Shown piece by piece: positions 8,129-15,597 of a DNA stretch of 64,000 nucleotides. Numbering within the stretch: position 1 is the stretch's first letter; each line of letters begins with the position of its first letter. The translations under genes and the position numbers were made by a program. Source of the stretch: Bin87 sp034423575 (GTDB taxonomy: Bacteria; Chloroflexota; Dehalococcoidia; Lucifugimonadales; UBA3495); the NCBI GenBank assembly GCA_034423575.1, contig DAOUIF010000018.1, forward strand, positions 25,842 to 89,841, given 5' to 3'. The notes below the pieces were generated by a model. It saw only the letters and a list, made by a program, of their open reading frames with translations. It was not told the origin of the DNA and searched no databases.

Positions 8129-9313
8129 TCATAGGAGCCGGCCCTTCAGCGACTCGAACTCCTCGCGGGTGATGTAGCCCTGGTCCAGCAGACGGGCCAG
8201 GCGCTCCAGCTCGCCCACCACGCCGCCGGCGCTGCCCGCGCCCGGGTCCTGGGCAACCGAGCGGTCCACCTGCTTCACGTCGGTCACGCCGCAGAGGCCC
8301 ATGGCCACGCTGAGTTCGTTGCGCAGGATCTCCAGGCAGTGTCGGAGGCCCTCCTCGCCGTTGACCGACAGGCCCCAGAAGATGGGCCGGCCTACGAAGA
8401 CCGCCCGGGCGCCCAGGGCCAGCGCCTTCAGCACGTCCGCGCCTTTGCGGACGCCGCCGTCGAAATAGACCTCCAGCCGGTCGCCCACGGCGTCTGTGAT
8501 CTTGGGCAGCATCTCGATGGTGCCTTCCGTGCCCTGCAACGCATGGCCGCCGTGGTTTGAGACCACCAGAGCCTCGCAGCCGGACTCGGCGCAAAGCCGG
8601 GCGTCCTCGGCCGTCTGTACGCCCTTGATGACCAGCGGCATCGAGGTGATGGAACGCAGCCACTCCAAGTCGGACCAGTTGAGGCCATGCTCGAAGCTCT
8701 CGGCGAAGTTCTCCCGCGTGGGCAGGTCTGGCAGCTCGATACCCTGGAAGTTCTTCAGGGTGCGTTCCTGTTCCAGGGTGTAGGCGTAGCGGTACTCCCG
8801 CTCCCGGGAGTTGGCCCCCAGGTTGTCCACCGTGAGCATCATGGCCTTGTAGCCCGCGTTTTCCGCCCGGCGCACCAGGATCTCGGTCAATTCCCGGTTC
8901 TGGAAGAAGTAGAGCTGGAACCAGAGTGAATTGGTGGCGACCTCGGCCACTTCTTCGATGCTGTAGCTGGAGGCGGTGCTGAGTCCCATGATGGTCTCCG
9001 CGTCGCCGGCGGCGCGGGCGGAAGCCAGCTCGCCCAGGGGGTGGGCGCGCTGGTGGGTGCCGGTGGGAGCCAACATCACCGGCATGCTGATCTCTTCTCC
9101 CAGGACCGTGGTGGTCAGGTCCCGCTCGGTGACGTCCACCAGGATCCGCGGGCGCAGCTTGACTTCGCTCATGGCTTGGACGTTGGTGGTGTTGGTAATC
9201 CAGTCGGGCGCGCCCAGGTCGCCGAATAGCCGGTCGAACAGGGCTTGAGGCATGGTCTGTTTGGCCCGGGCTTCGTAGTCTCCAATGGTCAGCAGGTTCG
9301 GTTGCGTGGTCAT
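8129..9313 (-). CDS. FMN-dependent alpha-hydroxy-acid oxidase/dehydrogenase with C-terminal SHOCT-like domain
   Basis: TIM-barrel flavoenzyme of the lactate/glycolate oxidase family (LldD/GOX/lactate monooxygenase), 394 aa, which would oxidise a 2-hydroxy acid to the 2-oxo acid. Visible: MPVMLAPTGTHQRAHPLGE (FMN site), WFQLYFF with the conserved Tyr, the catalytic His in SNHGGHALQG, and the phosphate-binding FDGGVRKGADVLKALALGARAVFVGRP. Odd points: the family SNHGGR Arg that holds the substrate carboxylate is His here, and the N-terminal YY-GGA motif is replaced by FDRLFGDLG. The last 30 residues (ELERLARLLDQGYITREEFESLKGRLL) look like a SHOCT oligomerisation domain, unusual on this enzyme. 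AGGAGG precedes the ATG; the DUF998 gene lies 30 bases upstream on the same strand. Confidence 0.88.
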   Translation of the reverse strand: MTTQPNLLTIGDYEARAKQTMPQALFDRLFGDLGAPDWITNTTNVQAMSEVKLRPRILVDVTERDLTTTVLGEEISMPVMLAPTGTHQRAHPLGELASARAAGDAETIMGLSTASSYSIEEVAEVATNSLWFQLYFFQNRELTEILVRRAENAGYKAMMLTVDNLGANSREREYRYAYTLEQERTLKNFQGIELPDLPTRENFAESFEHGLNWSDLEWLRSITSMPLVIKGVQTAEDARLCAESGCEALVVSNHGGHALQGTEGTIEMLPKITDAVGDRLEVYFDGGVRKGADVLKALALGARAVFVGRPIFWGLSVNGEEGLRHCLEILRNELSVAMGLCGVTDVKQVDRSVAQDPGAGSAGGVVGELERLARLLDQGYITREEFESLKGRLL

Positions 9314-9343
9314 GCGTCCTCCTTTCCTGACGGAAGAGCGGAT

Positions 9344-10003
9344 TCAGTCTCTATCCTCGTGCAACTCAGCCGCGCGGCGGGGACCCGCCAACAACTTCCA
9401 ACTGATAATGCACAAGCAGCCATAGAGTACACCTTCCGCGAGACGCTGCAGCAGTCCCCGCCACTGAGCGACATCGGGTACAAGTGCGATCGCGTAGAGC
9501 GTGATGAAGCTCGCGGCCAAGGCCAGCCAGCCGACCCGCTGTACGAGCGCAAGTCTACGGTCACAGGACAACAAAACCAATCCAACCGTAGTGATTGGAA
9601 GAGTGACCACGGACAAAATATTGTGAGCATTCTGGGAAAGACTTCCAGTGCTTGGGCACCCCAAATCACAAGGCGCAAGGGCTGAGCCGATGTAGGCTAT
9701 AGGCTCGGCCATAAGCATCCAGCAGCCAATTTTGCTTATCCCGTGAAGTTCTACACGTCGAGCAACCACCAGCAGCAGTACGACGCCGAGCAAACCCAAC
9801 GGTAGAAATCCAAAGAAGCCTATTTGCCAACTCCACGCAGAACCCGTGGCATTGAGCTCGCTTATATACTGGCTGAGATGGCTGTATTCAACCTTCAGCG
9901 CCGCGCCGCCAAACAGCACCAAAGGGTAGAACACGACAAGAGCGGCGACGAGCCAGCGTCCGTTTAATGACGCGACATTCCTGATCAAACCTGCGCTGCC
10001 CAT
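9344..10003 (-). CDS. DUF998 family integral membrane protein
   Basis: About 219 aa with six to seven hydrophobic spans, matching the DUF998 layout: a first span (WLVAALVVFYPLVLFGGAAL), the polar YSHLSQYISELNATGS loop, and then PCDLGCPS and AHNILSV in mid-protein. Function of the family is unknown. I set the start at the ATG at 10003; a TTG at 10042 would add 13 polar residues, and neither has a strong ribosome-binding site. It lies just upstream of the FMN oxidase on the same strand and may be co-transcribed. Confidence 0.75.
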   Translation of the reverse strand: MGSAGLIRNVASLNGRWLVAALVVFYPLVLFGGAALKVEYSHLSQYISELNATGSAWSWQIGFFGFLPLGLLGVVLLLVVARRVELHGISKIGCWMLMAEPIAYIGSALAPCDLGCPSTGSLSQNAHNILSVVTLPITTVGLVLLSCDRRLALVQRVGWLALAASFITLYAIALVPDVAQWRGLLQRLAEGVLYGCLCIISWKLLAGPRRAAELHEDRD

Positions 10004-10084
10004 CGCATCAACGCGGCCGTGTGACCGCCGATGGTTGCACAACCGCGCAGCGTTCCAACGCCGTACCGGGGCTCTTGACCGGAA

Positions 10085-11098
10085 CTACAGCGCGTGCAGT
10101 GCCGGTATGACCTCGCGGCCCACCAGGTCGATATGCTCCAGCACCTCGGCCTGGGACATCTCCGGGTAGAACAACCGGATCGCCACGTCGGTAAAACCCA
10201 TTTCGTGGTACGCGGCGATCTGCTCGACGCATTCCTCGGGACTGCCCACCAGGAAGGTGTCGTCCATCAGCGTTTCCAGGTCGCCAGTCACCTTTCGGGT
10301 CAGTTCGTCGTCGGTGCCGTGGAGGCCGTGGTAGGCGTAGACCTCGTACTTCTTGGCGAAGTTGGCCCGTGCCCGTTCCAGCGCTTCCTCGTGGGTCGGG
10401 GCGCAGAAGAACTCGCGCACGATGACCATGTCCTCGGGAACGCCGTGGCCGTTCTCCTCCAGGGTTTGATGGTACAGCGAGATCTGATGCCGGATGGTGG
10501 CGTTGGACTGGGCGGGTCCAACGTAGAGGATGTCGCCGCCCCGGCCGACCCGGCGCACCGCCGGATCGCTCATGGCGGCCTGCCAGATCTTGGGGTGGGG
10601 CTGCTGGTATGGCCGGGCGGTGGGACGCGCGCCGGTCACGTTGTAGTAGCGGCCGTGGTGGGTCACCTCGTCGTCGGTCCACAGCCGGCGCATCAGGCCG
10701 AGCGCTTCGGTGCAGCGGGCGCCGCGCTGGGACATCCTCGTCCCGAAGGCTTCGCATTCCTCCGGGCGGTAACCCAAGCCGATGCCGAGGATGAAACGCC
10801 CTTCCGCGATGTGGTCCAGGGTTGCAACCTGCTCCGCCACCTCCACCGGATTCAGCAATGGCAGCAACAGGACCGAGGTGGCCAGCTTCATGTCTCCCGG
10901 CTCCGCGGCCAGCCGCGCCAGCACCGGCCAGGGTTGGAAATGCTGGAAGGGGTCGATCAGGTAGTGGTGGGCCCAGCAGTAGATATCGAACCCGGCGTCA
11001 CGAGAGGCCCGAAACTGCTCCAGGTGGTTCTGCCACTGCTGCTGATGGTCGATGCTGTCCCGCTGCACCACCTGCCCGACCTGGTAACCAACGCGCAT
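10085..11098 (-). CDS. LLM-class flavin-dependent oxidoreductase
   Basis: F420- or FMNH2-dependent oxidoreductase of the bacterial luciferase-like fold, 337 aa. Features: an AHHYLIDPF active-site segment, a strand with LATSVLLLPLLNPVEVAEQVATLDHIAEGRFILGIGLGYRPEE (about residues 73-115), and a late FLVGSPEECVEQIAAYHEMGFTD segment typical of this family. Such enzymes oxidise or cleave diverse organics and are expanded in SAR202-like genomes. It has its own transcription unit between the DUF998 gene and the repeat at 11158. The substrate cannot be inferred. Confidence 0.9.
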   Translation of the reverse strand: MRVGYQVGQVVQRDSIDHQQQWQNHLEQFRASRDAGFDIYCWAHHYLIDPFQHFQPWPVLARLAAEPGDMKLATSVLLLPLLNPVEVAEQVATLDHIAEGRFILGIGLGYRPEECEAFGTRMSQRGARCTEALGLMRRLWTDDEVTHHGRYYNVTGARPTARPYQQPHPKIWQAAMSDPAVRRVGRGGDILYVGPAQSNATIRHQISLYHQTLEENGHGVPEDMVIVREFFCAPTHEEALERARANFAKKYEVYAYHGLHGTDDELTRKVTGDLETLMDDTFLVGSPEECVEQIAAYHEMGFTDVAIRLFYPEMSQAEVLEHIDLVGREVIPALHAL

Positions 11099-11157
11099 AT
11101 CCTCACCCTTAATTGTTAATATGCCCTGGCTTTCGACGAGGGGCTCGCCAAAGTCAT

Positions 11158-11267
11158 CGTCAGAATCAGGATTTACCGGATTTAGGGATTATCAAGATTG
11201 AGTAGATGGCGCTGAGTATGACCACAATCCTGAAAATCCGATAATCTTGTGAATCCTGATTCTGACG
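11158..11267. repeat. Palindromic dispersed repeat, copy A
   Basis: CGTCAGAATCAGGATT (11158-11173) recurs as its exact reverse complement at 11252-11267, with further imperfect pairing inward. The left arm (11158-11200) matches the block at 63171-63218 in reverse orientation with only a few substitutions. It is therefore a dispersed mobile-like repeat, not a local hairpin only. Confidence 0.8.
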
Positions 11268-11299
11268 AATGGTTGCTGCCGGTAAGGAATTGGAAAGCC

Positions 11300-12193
11300 C
11301 TAACCCCCGACGTGCCGGTACTTAATCAGACGCTGGCCGGCGAGGTTCTGGTTCACGTAGATGTCGCCGTGGGAGTCGACCCACACGGCGTGGGCGCCGT
11401 TGCCCCACCCGGCGTCCGAGGGGCTGCCCCAGCGCGCCAGGACGTTGCCCTGTATGTCCAGAATGGACATGAACCCGTCCAGCTCCGGTACGTACACCGC
11501 GAGGTCGTCGTCGATGTAGATGTCGCAGGGCCGTGCCAGGTCCGCCCATTGCTCCAGGAAGTTGCCGTCGGAGTCGAAGATCTGCATCCGGTTGTTCTCG
11601 CGGTCGGCCACGAACACCCGACCGTCGGTGTGCACCCAGACCCCGTGAGGGACGTGGAACTCGCCGGGTTCGGTCTTCCCCGGCGCGCCCCAGGAGTCCA
11701 CAAGCTCGCCGTCGGGGGTGAAGCGATGCACCCGGGCGTTGCCGTAGCCGTCGGAGATGTACAACAGACCGTCCGGTGAGATGGCGATGTCGCTGGGGCT
11801 GTTGAACGGTCCGGCTGCCCTGACCACCGGGTCGCTGTAGTTCCCCGACCAGCCGGTGTCAGACGGCTGGTTCCACTCGCCCATGGTCATCAGCAGGTTC
11901 CCTTTGGGGTCGTACTTGAGGACCACGTGGCTGTTCTTGACCGGCAGGTAGAGATTCTCGTCATCGTCGATGAACATCCCGTGGGCGTCGGTGAGAACGC
12001 CCTCGCCCCAGGAGGCGAGATAGTTGCCGTCCCGATCAAGGACGATCAGCGGGTGTTCGCCGCGGTTGAAGAGATACACCCGGTCCTCGGAGTCGGTGAC
12101 GATGGCCGTCTGTCCCAACTCCCAGCCCTCAGGAAGCTTCTCCCAATTCTCGACCTGCTCGTAGGTGTACTTGCCACTGCCGACTGTAACCAT
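11300..12193 (-). CDS. NHL-repeat six-bladed beta-propeller protein
   Basis: 297 aa made of repeated blades of the NHL type. Each has a GxxxDxDGNxYV-like strand set: PHGVWVHTDGRVFVADRENNRMQIFDSDGNFLEQW and SPSDIAISPDGLLYISDGYGNARVHRFTPDGELVDSWG are the clearest. It resembles the lyase domain of peptidyl-glycine alpha-amidating enzymes, but in bacteria this fold is mostly an uncharacterised binding or sensor propeller. No signal peptide, so a cytoplasmic location is likely. It stands alone on the - strand. The substrate is unknown. Confidence 0.82.
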   Translation of the reverse strand: MVTVGSGKYTYEQVENWEKLPEGWELGQTAIVTDSEDRVYLFNRGEHPLIVLDRDGNYLASWGEGVLTDAHGMFIDDDENLYLPVKNSHVVLKYDPKGNLLMTMGEWNQPSDTGWSGNYSDPVVRAAGPFNSPSDIAISPDGLLYISDGYGNARVHRFTPDGELVDSWGAPGKTEPGEFHVPHGVWVHTDGRVFVADRENNRMQIFDSDGNFLEQWADLARPCDIYIDDDLAVYVPELDGFMSILDIQGNVLARWGSPSDAGWGNGAHAVWVDSHGDIYVNQNLAGQRLIKYRHVGG

Positions 12194-12312
12194 GTGGTCG
12201 CCTCCTCAATCGCGTCCGGTGCCCGGGGTCGGGTTGTTGGTCCTTCTAAAGTATGTTGACATTCAGATTTTGGAAATGCAGCGTCCGGTGAGTGGCGGTG
12301 TCAGCGCCGCGT

Positions 12313-12666
12313 TCATCGACGATCTCGAAACAGCCGGAGGATGCCGACCGTTACGGCGGAACAGACGACCGTACTGATGATGATATAGATAACTTCAAGA
12401 CCGGCCAAGTTGAAAAGTTTATATCCAATCCAAAGCAACAGGGTAGGTAAGCCGATTGCGGCCAAGCCGGCCAAAAAACCAACACCAAGCCCTGCGAACC
12501 AGTTGGAGCCGCGGATCATCCCACCGGCGATAATTCCCGTGGTGGTGGGTACGAGCACGGGGACTCCAATGCCTATGATTATGTAGCTTACGCCAATGGC
12601 ATAATCGGGAGCAAGGCTGCTTACTGCCAGAAGTAGGTATGTCACCTTGACACCCTGCGTCGACAC
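12313..12666 (-). CDS. Small integral membrane protein, unknown function
   Basis: 117 aa with three to four hydrophobic spans (SYIIIGIGVPVLVPTTTGIIAGG, WFAGLGVGFLAGLAAIGLPTLLLWIGY, VIYIIISTVVCSAVTVGIL), Gly-rich, ending in a basic FRDRR tail consistent with an inside C-terminus. I do not recognise a family. It lies between the NHL gene and the duplicated UGSC fragment on the same strand; 119 bases separate it from the NHL gene. Confidence 0.55.
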   Translation of the reverse strand: MSTQGVKVTYLLLAVSSLAPDYAIGVSYIIIGIGVPVLVPTTTGIIAGGMIRGSNWFAGLGVGFLAGLAAIGLPTLLLWIGYKLFNLAGLEVIYIIISTVVCSAVTVGILRLFRDRR

Positions 12667-12693
12667 CGCGCCAATCCGAATGTCCGCACGCCT

Positions 12694-12815
12694 CAGTAGG
12701 TTGTCGGCGTATCGATAACCGCCTGCTCCAACTCGCCGGCGCGGACCGAGACCTGCTCAGGCGTCAGGCTACCCAGCGGATGGGGAATGCCCAGCGGGTG
12801 GAAGTTGCCGCGGCC
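12694..12815 (-). pseudogene. Duplicated 3' end of the UGSC gene (fragment)
   Basis: About 122 bases match 13206-13327 at a constant offset of 512 bases with roughly a dozen substitutions. They correspond to the last 40 codons of the UGSC selenoprotein gene. No start or upstream part is present, so this is a dead fragment. Together with the parent gene it forms a direct repeat on both sides of the coiled-coil gene. Confidence 0.85.
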
Positions 12816-12820
12816 ACAGC

Positions 12821-13162
12821 TCACCCCTGGTCGGTATCGTCGTTCTCATCTAACCAGCCATACCTCTGGGCCAGTCGGACCCACAAGCGTTGCGTCTGCT
12901 GGGCGTCCCGGCGGACTTCTGCCAGCAATTCCTCCTGGCGGTCCAGCGTTTCCTGCTGGCGTTCCAGCAATGCTTGCTGGCGTTCCTGCAATGCTTGGTG
13001 GCGTTCCTGCGTTTCCTGGTGGCGTTCCTGCGTTTCCTGGTGGCGTTCCAGCATTTCCTGCTGACGCTCTCCAATCGAAATCAACACGTTGAGCATCATT
13101 TCATGGGTTCTGGACGTACCTTCCAGCTGCGCCACCCGTTCCTCGATTGTCGGCGTGGTCAT
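12821..13162 (-). CDS. Coiled-coil protein with heptad Gln/Glu/Arg repeats
   Basis: 113 aa, almost wholly helical. An N-terminal TIEERVAQLEGTSRTHEMMLNVLISIGERQQEM is followed by degenerate 7-residue units of the type xxQERHQ (HQETQER, HQALQER, QQALLER, QQETLDR), and then a Trp-containing tail (RLWVRLAQRYGWLDENDD). The DNA carries matching 21-base units at about 12940-13060. A GGAGA ribosome-binding site precedes the ATG. It sits between the two copies of the duplicated UGSC fragment, and its stop is 6 bases from the end of the fragment copy. Function unknown; self-assembly or a scaffold role is the most that can be said. Confidence 0.6.
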   Translation of the reverse strand: MTTPTIEERVAQLEGTSRTHEMMLNVLISIGERQQEMLERHQETQERHQETQERHQALQERQQALLERQQETLDRQEELLAEVRRDAQQTQRLWVRLAQRYGWLDENDDTDQG

Positions 13163-13204
13163 GGATGCGGTCTCCTTTCAGAATGGCGAATTTGTCAACA
13201 CGCT

Positions 13205-13762
13205 TTAGTAGGTGGTCAGCGTATCGATAACCGCCTGTTCCAGCTCGCCGGCGCGGACCGAGACCTGGTCGGGCGTCAGGCCGCCCAGGGGATGGGGGAT
13301 GCCCAGCGGGTGGAAGTCGCCGCGGCCGAAGGTGCGGGCGTGGCGGAAGGCCGAGTTCAGGAACGGGTCGGTGCAGAGCACCACCGTGGGGATGCCGAGG
13401 TTTTCCAGGGTCATTGCGTCGTGCACACTGCACGCGGTGCAGGACCCTCAATCCGCAATCGCCGTTACCACAAAGTCGCACCGGTCGGAGAGTTGGTCGA
13501 TGATCTCATCGGCGGCCGGCCGGGAGTAGACGAACTTGTCCACGGCGACGATGTCGCCCAGTTCAAGGTCCTTAGCCATCCGCTCGCCGATATTCCGCAA
13601 CAGCAGATCGGCGTTGGCCTTGCGGTTGCCCAGAAAGCCGCCAACCTTGTCGTGCAGTGTGTCCAACCGGGGCGCGGCGCGCCAGCGGGACGCCGCGTCC
13701 GGGTCGATGGGCAGGGCCAAGCCGAGTTCGCGCAAGCGGTCCTGGTAGTTTGTTACAGTCAT
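13205..13762 (-). CDS. UGSC-family selenoprotein (in-frame TGA = Sec)
   Basis: Read through one TGA (13448-13450), this is a continuous 185-residue frame. At the TGA the protein reads AIAD-U-GSCTAC, exactly the Sec-Gly-Ser-Cys motif after which the UGSC (seleno)protein family is named. The part before (MTVTNYQDRLRELGLALP to DFVVTAIAD) and after (TLENLGIPTVVLCTDPF to the C-terminal AVIDTLTTY) are both coherent and in the same frame, so the TGA is not decay. The Sec/Cys pair is presumably a redox or nucleophilic centre; the reaction is not known to me. A GC-rich hairpin right after the TGA fits a bacterial SECIS. The upstream gene at 13905-14936 is the usual companion. An annotation that stops at TGA would give two false ORFs here. 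Confidence 0.88.
13421..13450 (-). promoter_or_regulatory. Candidate bacterial SECIS element after the UGA codon
   Basis: On the coding strand the TGA is followed after 5 bases by CTGCAC-CGC-GTGCAG, a perfect 6-bp stem with a 3-base loop. A competing hairpin GTGCA-GTG-TGCAC begins 14 bases after TGA and places a G in its loop 20 bases downstream, within the spacing known for SelB binding. The pairing is visible in the sequence; its function as SECIS is inferred. Confidence 0.55.
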
Positions 13763-13787
13763 CGTTACCTCTACTATTCACCTGATC

Positions 13788-13885
13788 TGTCATTGCGAGC
13801 GCAGCGTGGCAATCTCGTCGCCGAAGGGATCGTCACTCAACCGCCGGCATTGCCACGTCGCTACGCTCCTCGCAATGACAAAGCG
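13788..13885. repeat. GTCATTGCGAG palindromic repeat, copy 1
   Basis: TGTCATTGCGAGCGCAGCG at the left and CGCTACGCTCCTCGCAATGACA at the right pair as an imperfect palindrome, with GGCAATCTCGT / ATTGCCACG inside. Related copies stand at 28857-28983, 33482-33617 and 63020-63165. This copy splits the UGSC gene from its partner gene. Confidence 0.85.
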
Positions 13886-13904
13886 GGTACGCATGAGAAT
13901 CCAA

Positions 13905-14936
13905 TCAGCGTTCGATCTTTCGCGTGACCCGGCGGGAGCCCCAACCGGGCAGGTAGGCCGAGTGGGGGCCGCCGGCGCCGCCGGCGACGAAGATGTTGAT
14001 GCGGTCCGGAGCGCGGACCACCGGCACCATCTGGTCGTCGTCATCGGCGTCGATGTACCGGGGCCAAAAGTGGCCGCGGCGGGAGTCGCCCTGGGGAGGG
14101 CCGCCCTGGCGGAGTTTACGCACCGGCTTGCGGGCGTGCTCGTAGAGGAACTGGCGGATGTCCCGCTTGTTCCAGCCGTCCCGGTGCAGGAACTTGGCGT
14201 GCTCGGGGCCAATGACCACCATGGTGTCGCCCATCACGTACATCTGGACGTTGCCCAGGGTGCACATGGTGTCGGCCAGCACGGTCAAGAAGTTCCGCGA
14301 GTGGGAGGCGTGGTACATGATGTTGTGCGGCGCCTCCGCCGGGAACACCGACACCGTGCTGTCGGTGGGGGCGAAGCCGAGCTCGACGTGCATCGGCTCC
14401 CAGGGGTTGGCGTCCTCGTCCTCGGCCACGCAGTAGGTGTAGGCGCCGGGATGGCCGAAGGTGGCCTTGTTGGTCTCCCCGGGTATGGCGCCGCCCAGGT
14501 TGAGCAGGACCAGTTTGACCGCGCGGCCGATGGTCGCATTCGCCCGCCAACCGGAGCCGAAGCAGTTGTAGCCACCGTTGATGTCCAACTCCTTGACGAT
14601 CGGACCGTTGATGATCAACAGCGGAGTGTGGATGCCGGTGGAGCACATCACGCCCCGCAGGTTGAACCGGTCGTCCATCATCGCTTCCAGGGCGGTGATG
14701 ATCACCGGCATATGCTCCGGAAGGCAGCCGGCCATGACCGCATTGACCGCGATGCGCTCGACTGTGGCCCGCCCGCCCAGGGGCGGCAGTTCCGCGACGA
14801 GTTCGTCGCCGCCGCGGCCGGTACTCTCCACGAACTGACGTACCAGGGATTCGGACGGCGGCACCACCGGGAGGCCGTCGGTCCATCCGGTTTCGAACAT
14901 CAACTCTATGGCATCAGATACGTCGGTGGAAAGCAT
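13905..14936 (-). CDS. Conserved protein paired with UGSC selenoproteins
   Basis: 343 aa, upstream of the UGSC gene on the same strand with 142 bases (holding a palindromic repeat) between them. The N-terminus reads MLSTDVSDAIELMFETGWTDGLPVVPPSES; the middle has a conserved ING-P core with GGYNCFGSGWRANATIGRAVKLVLLNLGGAIPGE and later NPWEPMHVELGF. I know this pattern from genes found next to UGSC-type (seleno)proteins, but no reaction is established for it to my knowledge. Several Cys and His residues could work with the Sec/Cys pair of the neighbour. No signal peptide. Probably two parts of one enzyme or pathway, by inference. Confidence 0.75.
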   Translation of the reverse strand: MLSTDVSDAIELMFETGWTDGLPVVPPSESLVRQFVESTGRGGDELVAELPPLGGRATVERIAVNAVMAGCLPEHMPVIITALEAMMDDRFNLRGVMCSTGIHTPLLIINGPIVKELDINGGYNCFGSGWRANATIGRAVKLVLLNLGGAIPGETNKATFGHPGAYTYCVAEDEDANPWEPMHVELGFAPTDSTVSVFPAEAPHNIMYHASHSRNFLTVLADTMCTLGNVQMYVMGDTMVVIGPEHAKFLHRDGWNKRDIRQFLYEHARKPVRKLRQGGPPQGDSRRGHFWPRYIDADDDDQMVPVVRAPDRINIFVAGGAGGPHSAYLPGWGSRRVTRKIER

Positions 14937-15597
14937 TATCGGCCCATGAGCAGCGCTGGATTATCCGTAGATCGGCCCAAGCGAGTGTAATCCCGGCACA
15001 TAATGCTGTCAAAGCGACCATCGCACCCGCAACTGATCAGAGTTGCGGGGAAAGTGTCATTGCAAGCCCAGCGCGGCACTCTCGTAACCCGCATGTCATC
15101 GCCAGCGATCAGTGACAGCATCCTCTTGCCCCGTTCAGAACGTATGCTCTATCATCAACGTGCAGGCGATCTATCCGTTTCCTTTCGACCAGGTTCCTCG
15201 CGTTCACGGCCAACCCGTCAGCATCCAAGTCGCTAACGGCCCATGTGGGAGACTGTTGCCGATCAGCCTAATCGGTGCAGTCGCCCCGGCCACCGCGCCC
15301 GCCACAGCGCGCCATGCCGTGGGCATGGACAATAAGAGCAAAAAACCAAAGCGCAAATCCTCCGGCCGTAGGGCTGATAACCGCTGGAACCTGGTCGCCA
15401 CTCTCCAAATCGCCTGCACACCTTGAACCTTCGGAGGCTGCCCATCGCAACACGAACCTGAACACTCTCCGGCGGCAGCGGTCCATCGCCTGCGGCCCTG
15501 CCGCCGTCACATCTGCAACTCAAGCGTCGTCCTTGCTCCCAACTCCGCAACCCCTGTGACGAACTGGATGCGCATGAGGGCAACCGACCAGGAGCTG
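14937..15597. other. Intergenic region without a supported gene
   Basis: About 660 bases between a gene pair on the - strand and the next - strand gene. The block 15053-15120 looks like a worn copy of the GTCATTGCGAG palindromic repeat. Open frames here lack conserved features and ribosome-binding sites, and I see no RNA gene. Confidence 0.6.

Noticed and set aside
12900..13060. Regular 21-base repeats as a possible CRISPR array
   Set aside because: Units are contiguous with no spacers and code for heptad repeats in the correct frame.
15112..15426. Short frames in the 15.0-15.6 kb gap
   Set aside because: No ribosome-binding site, no family features; contains a worn repeat.
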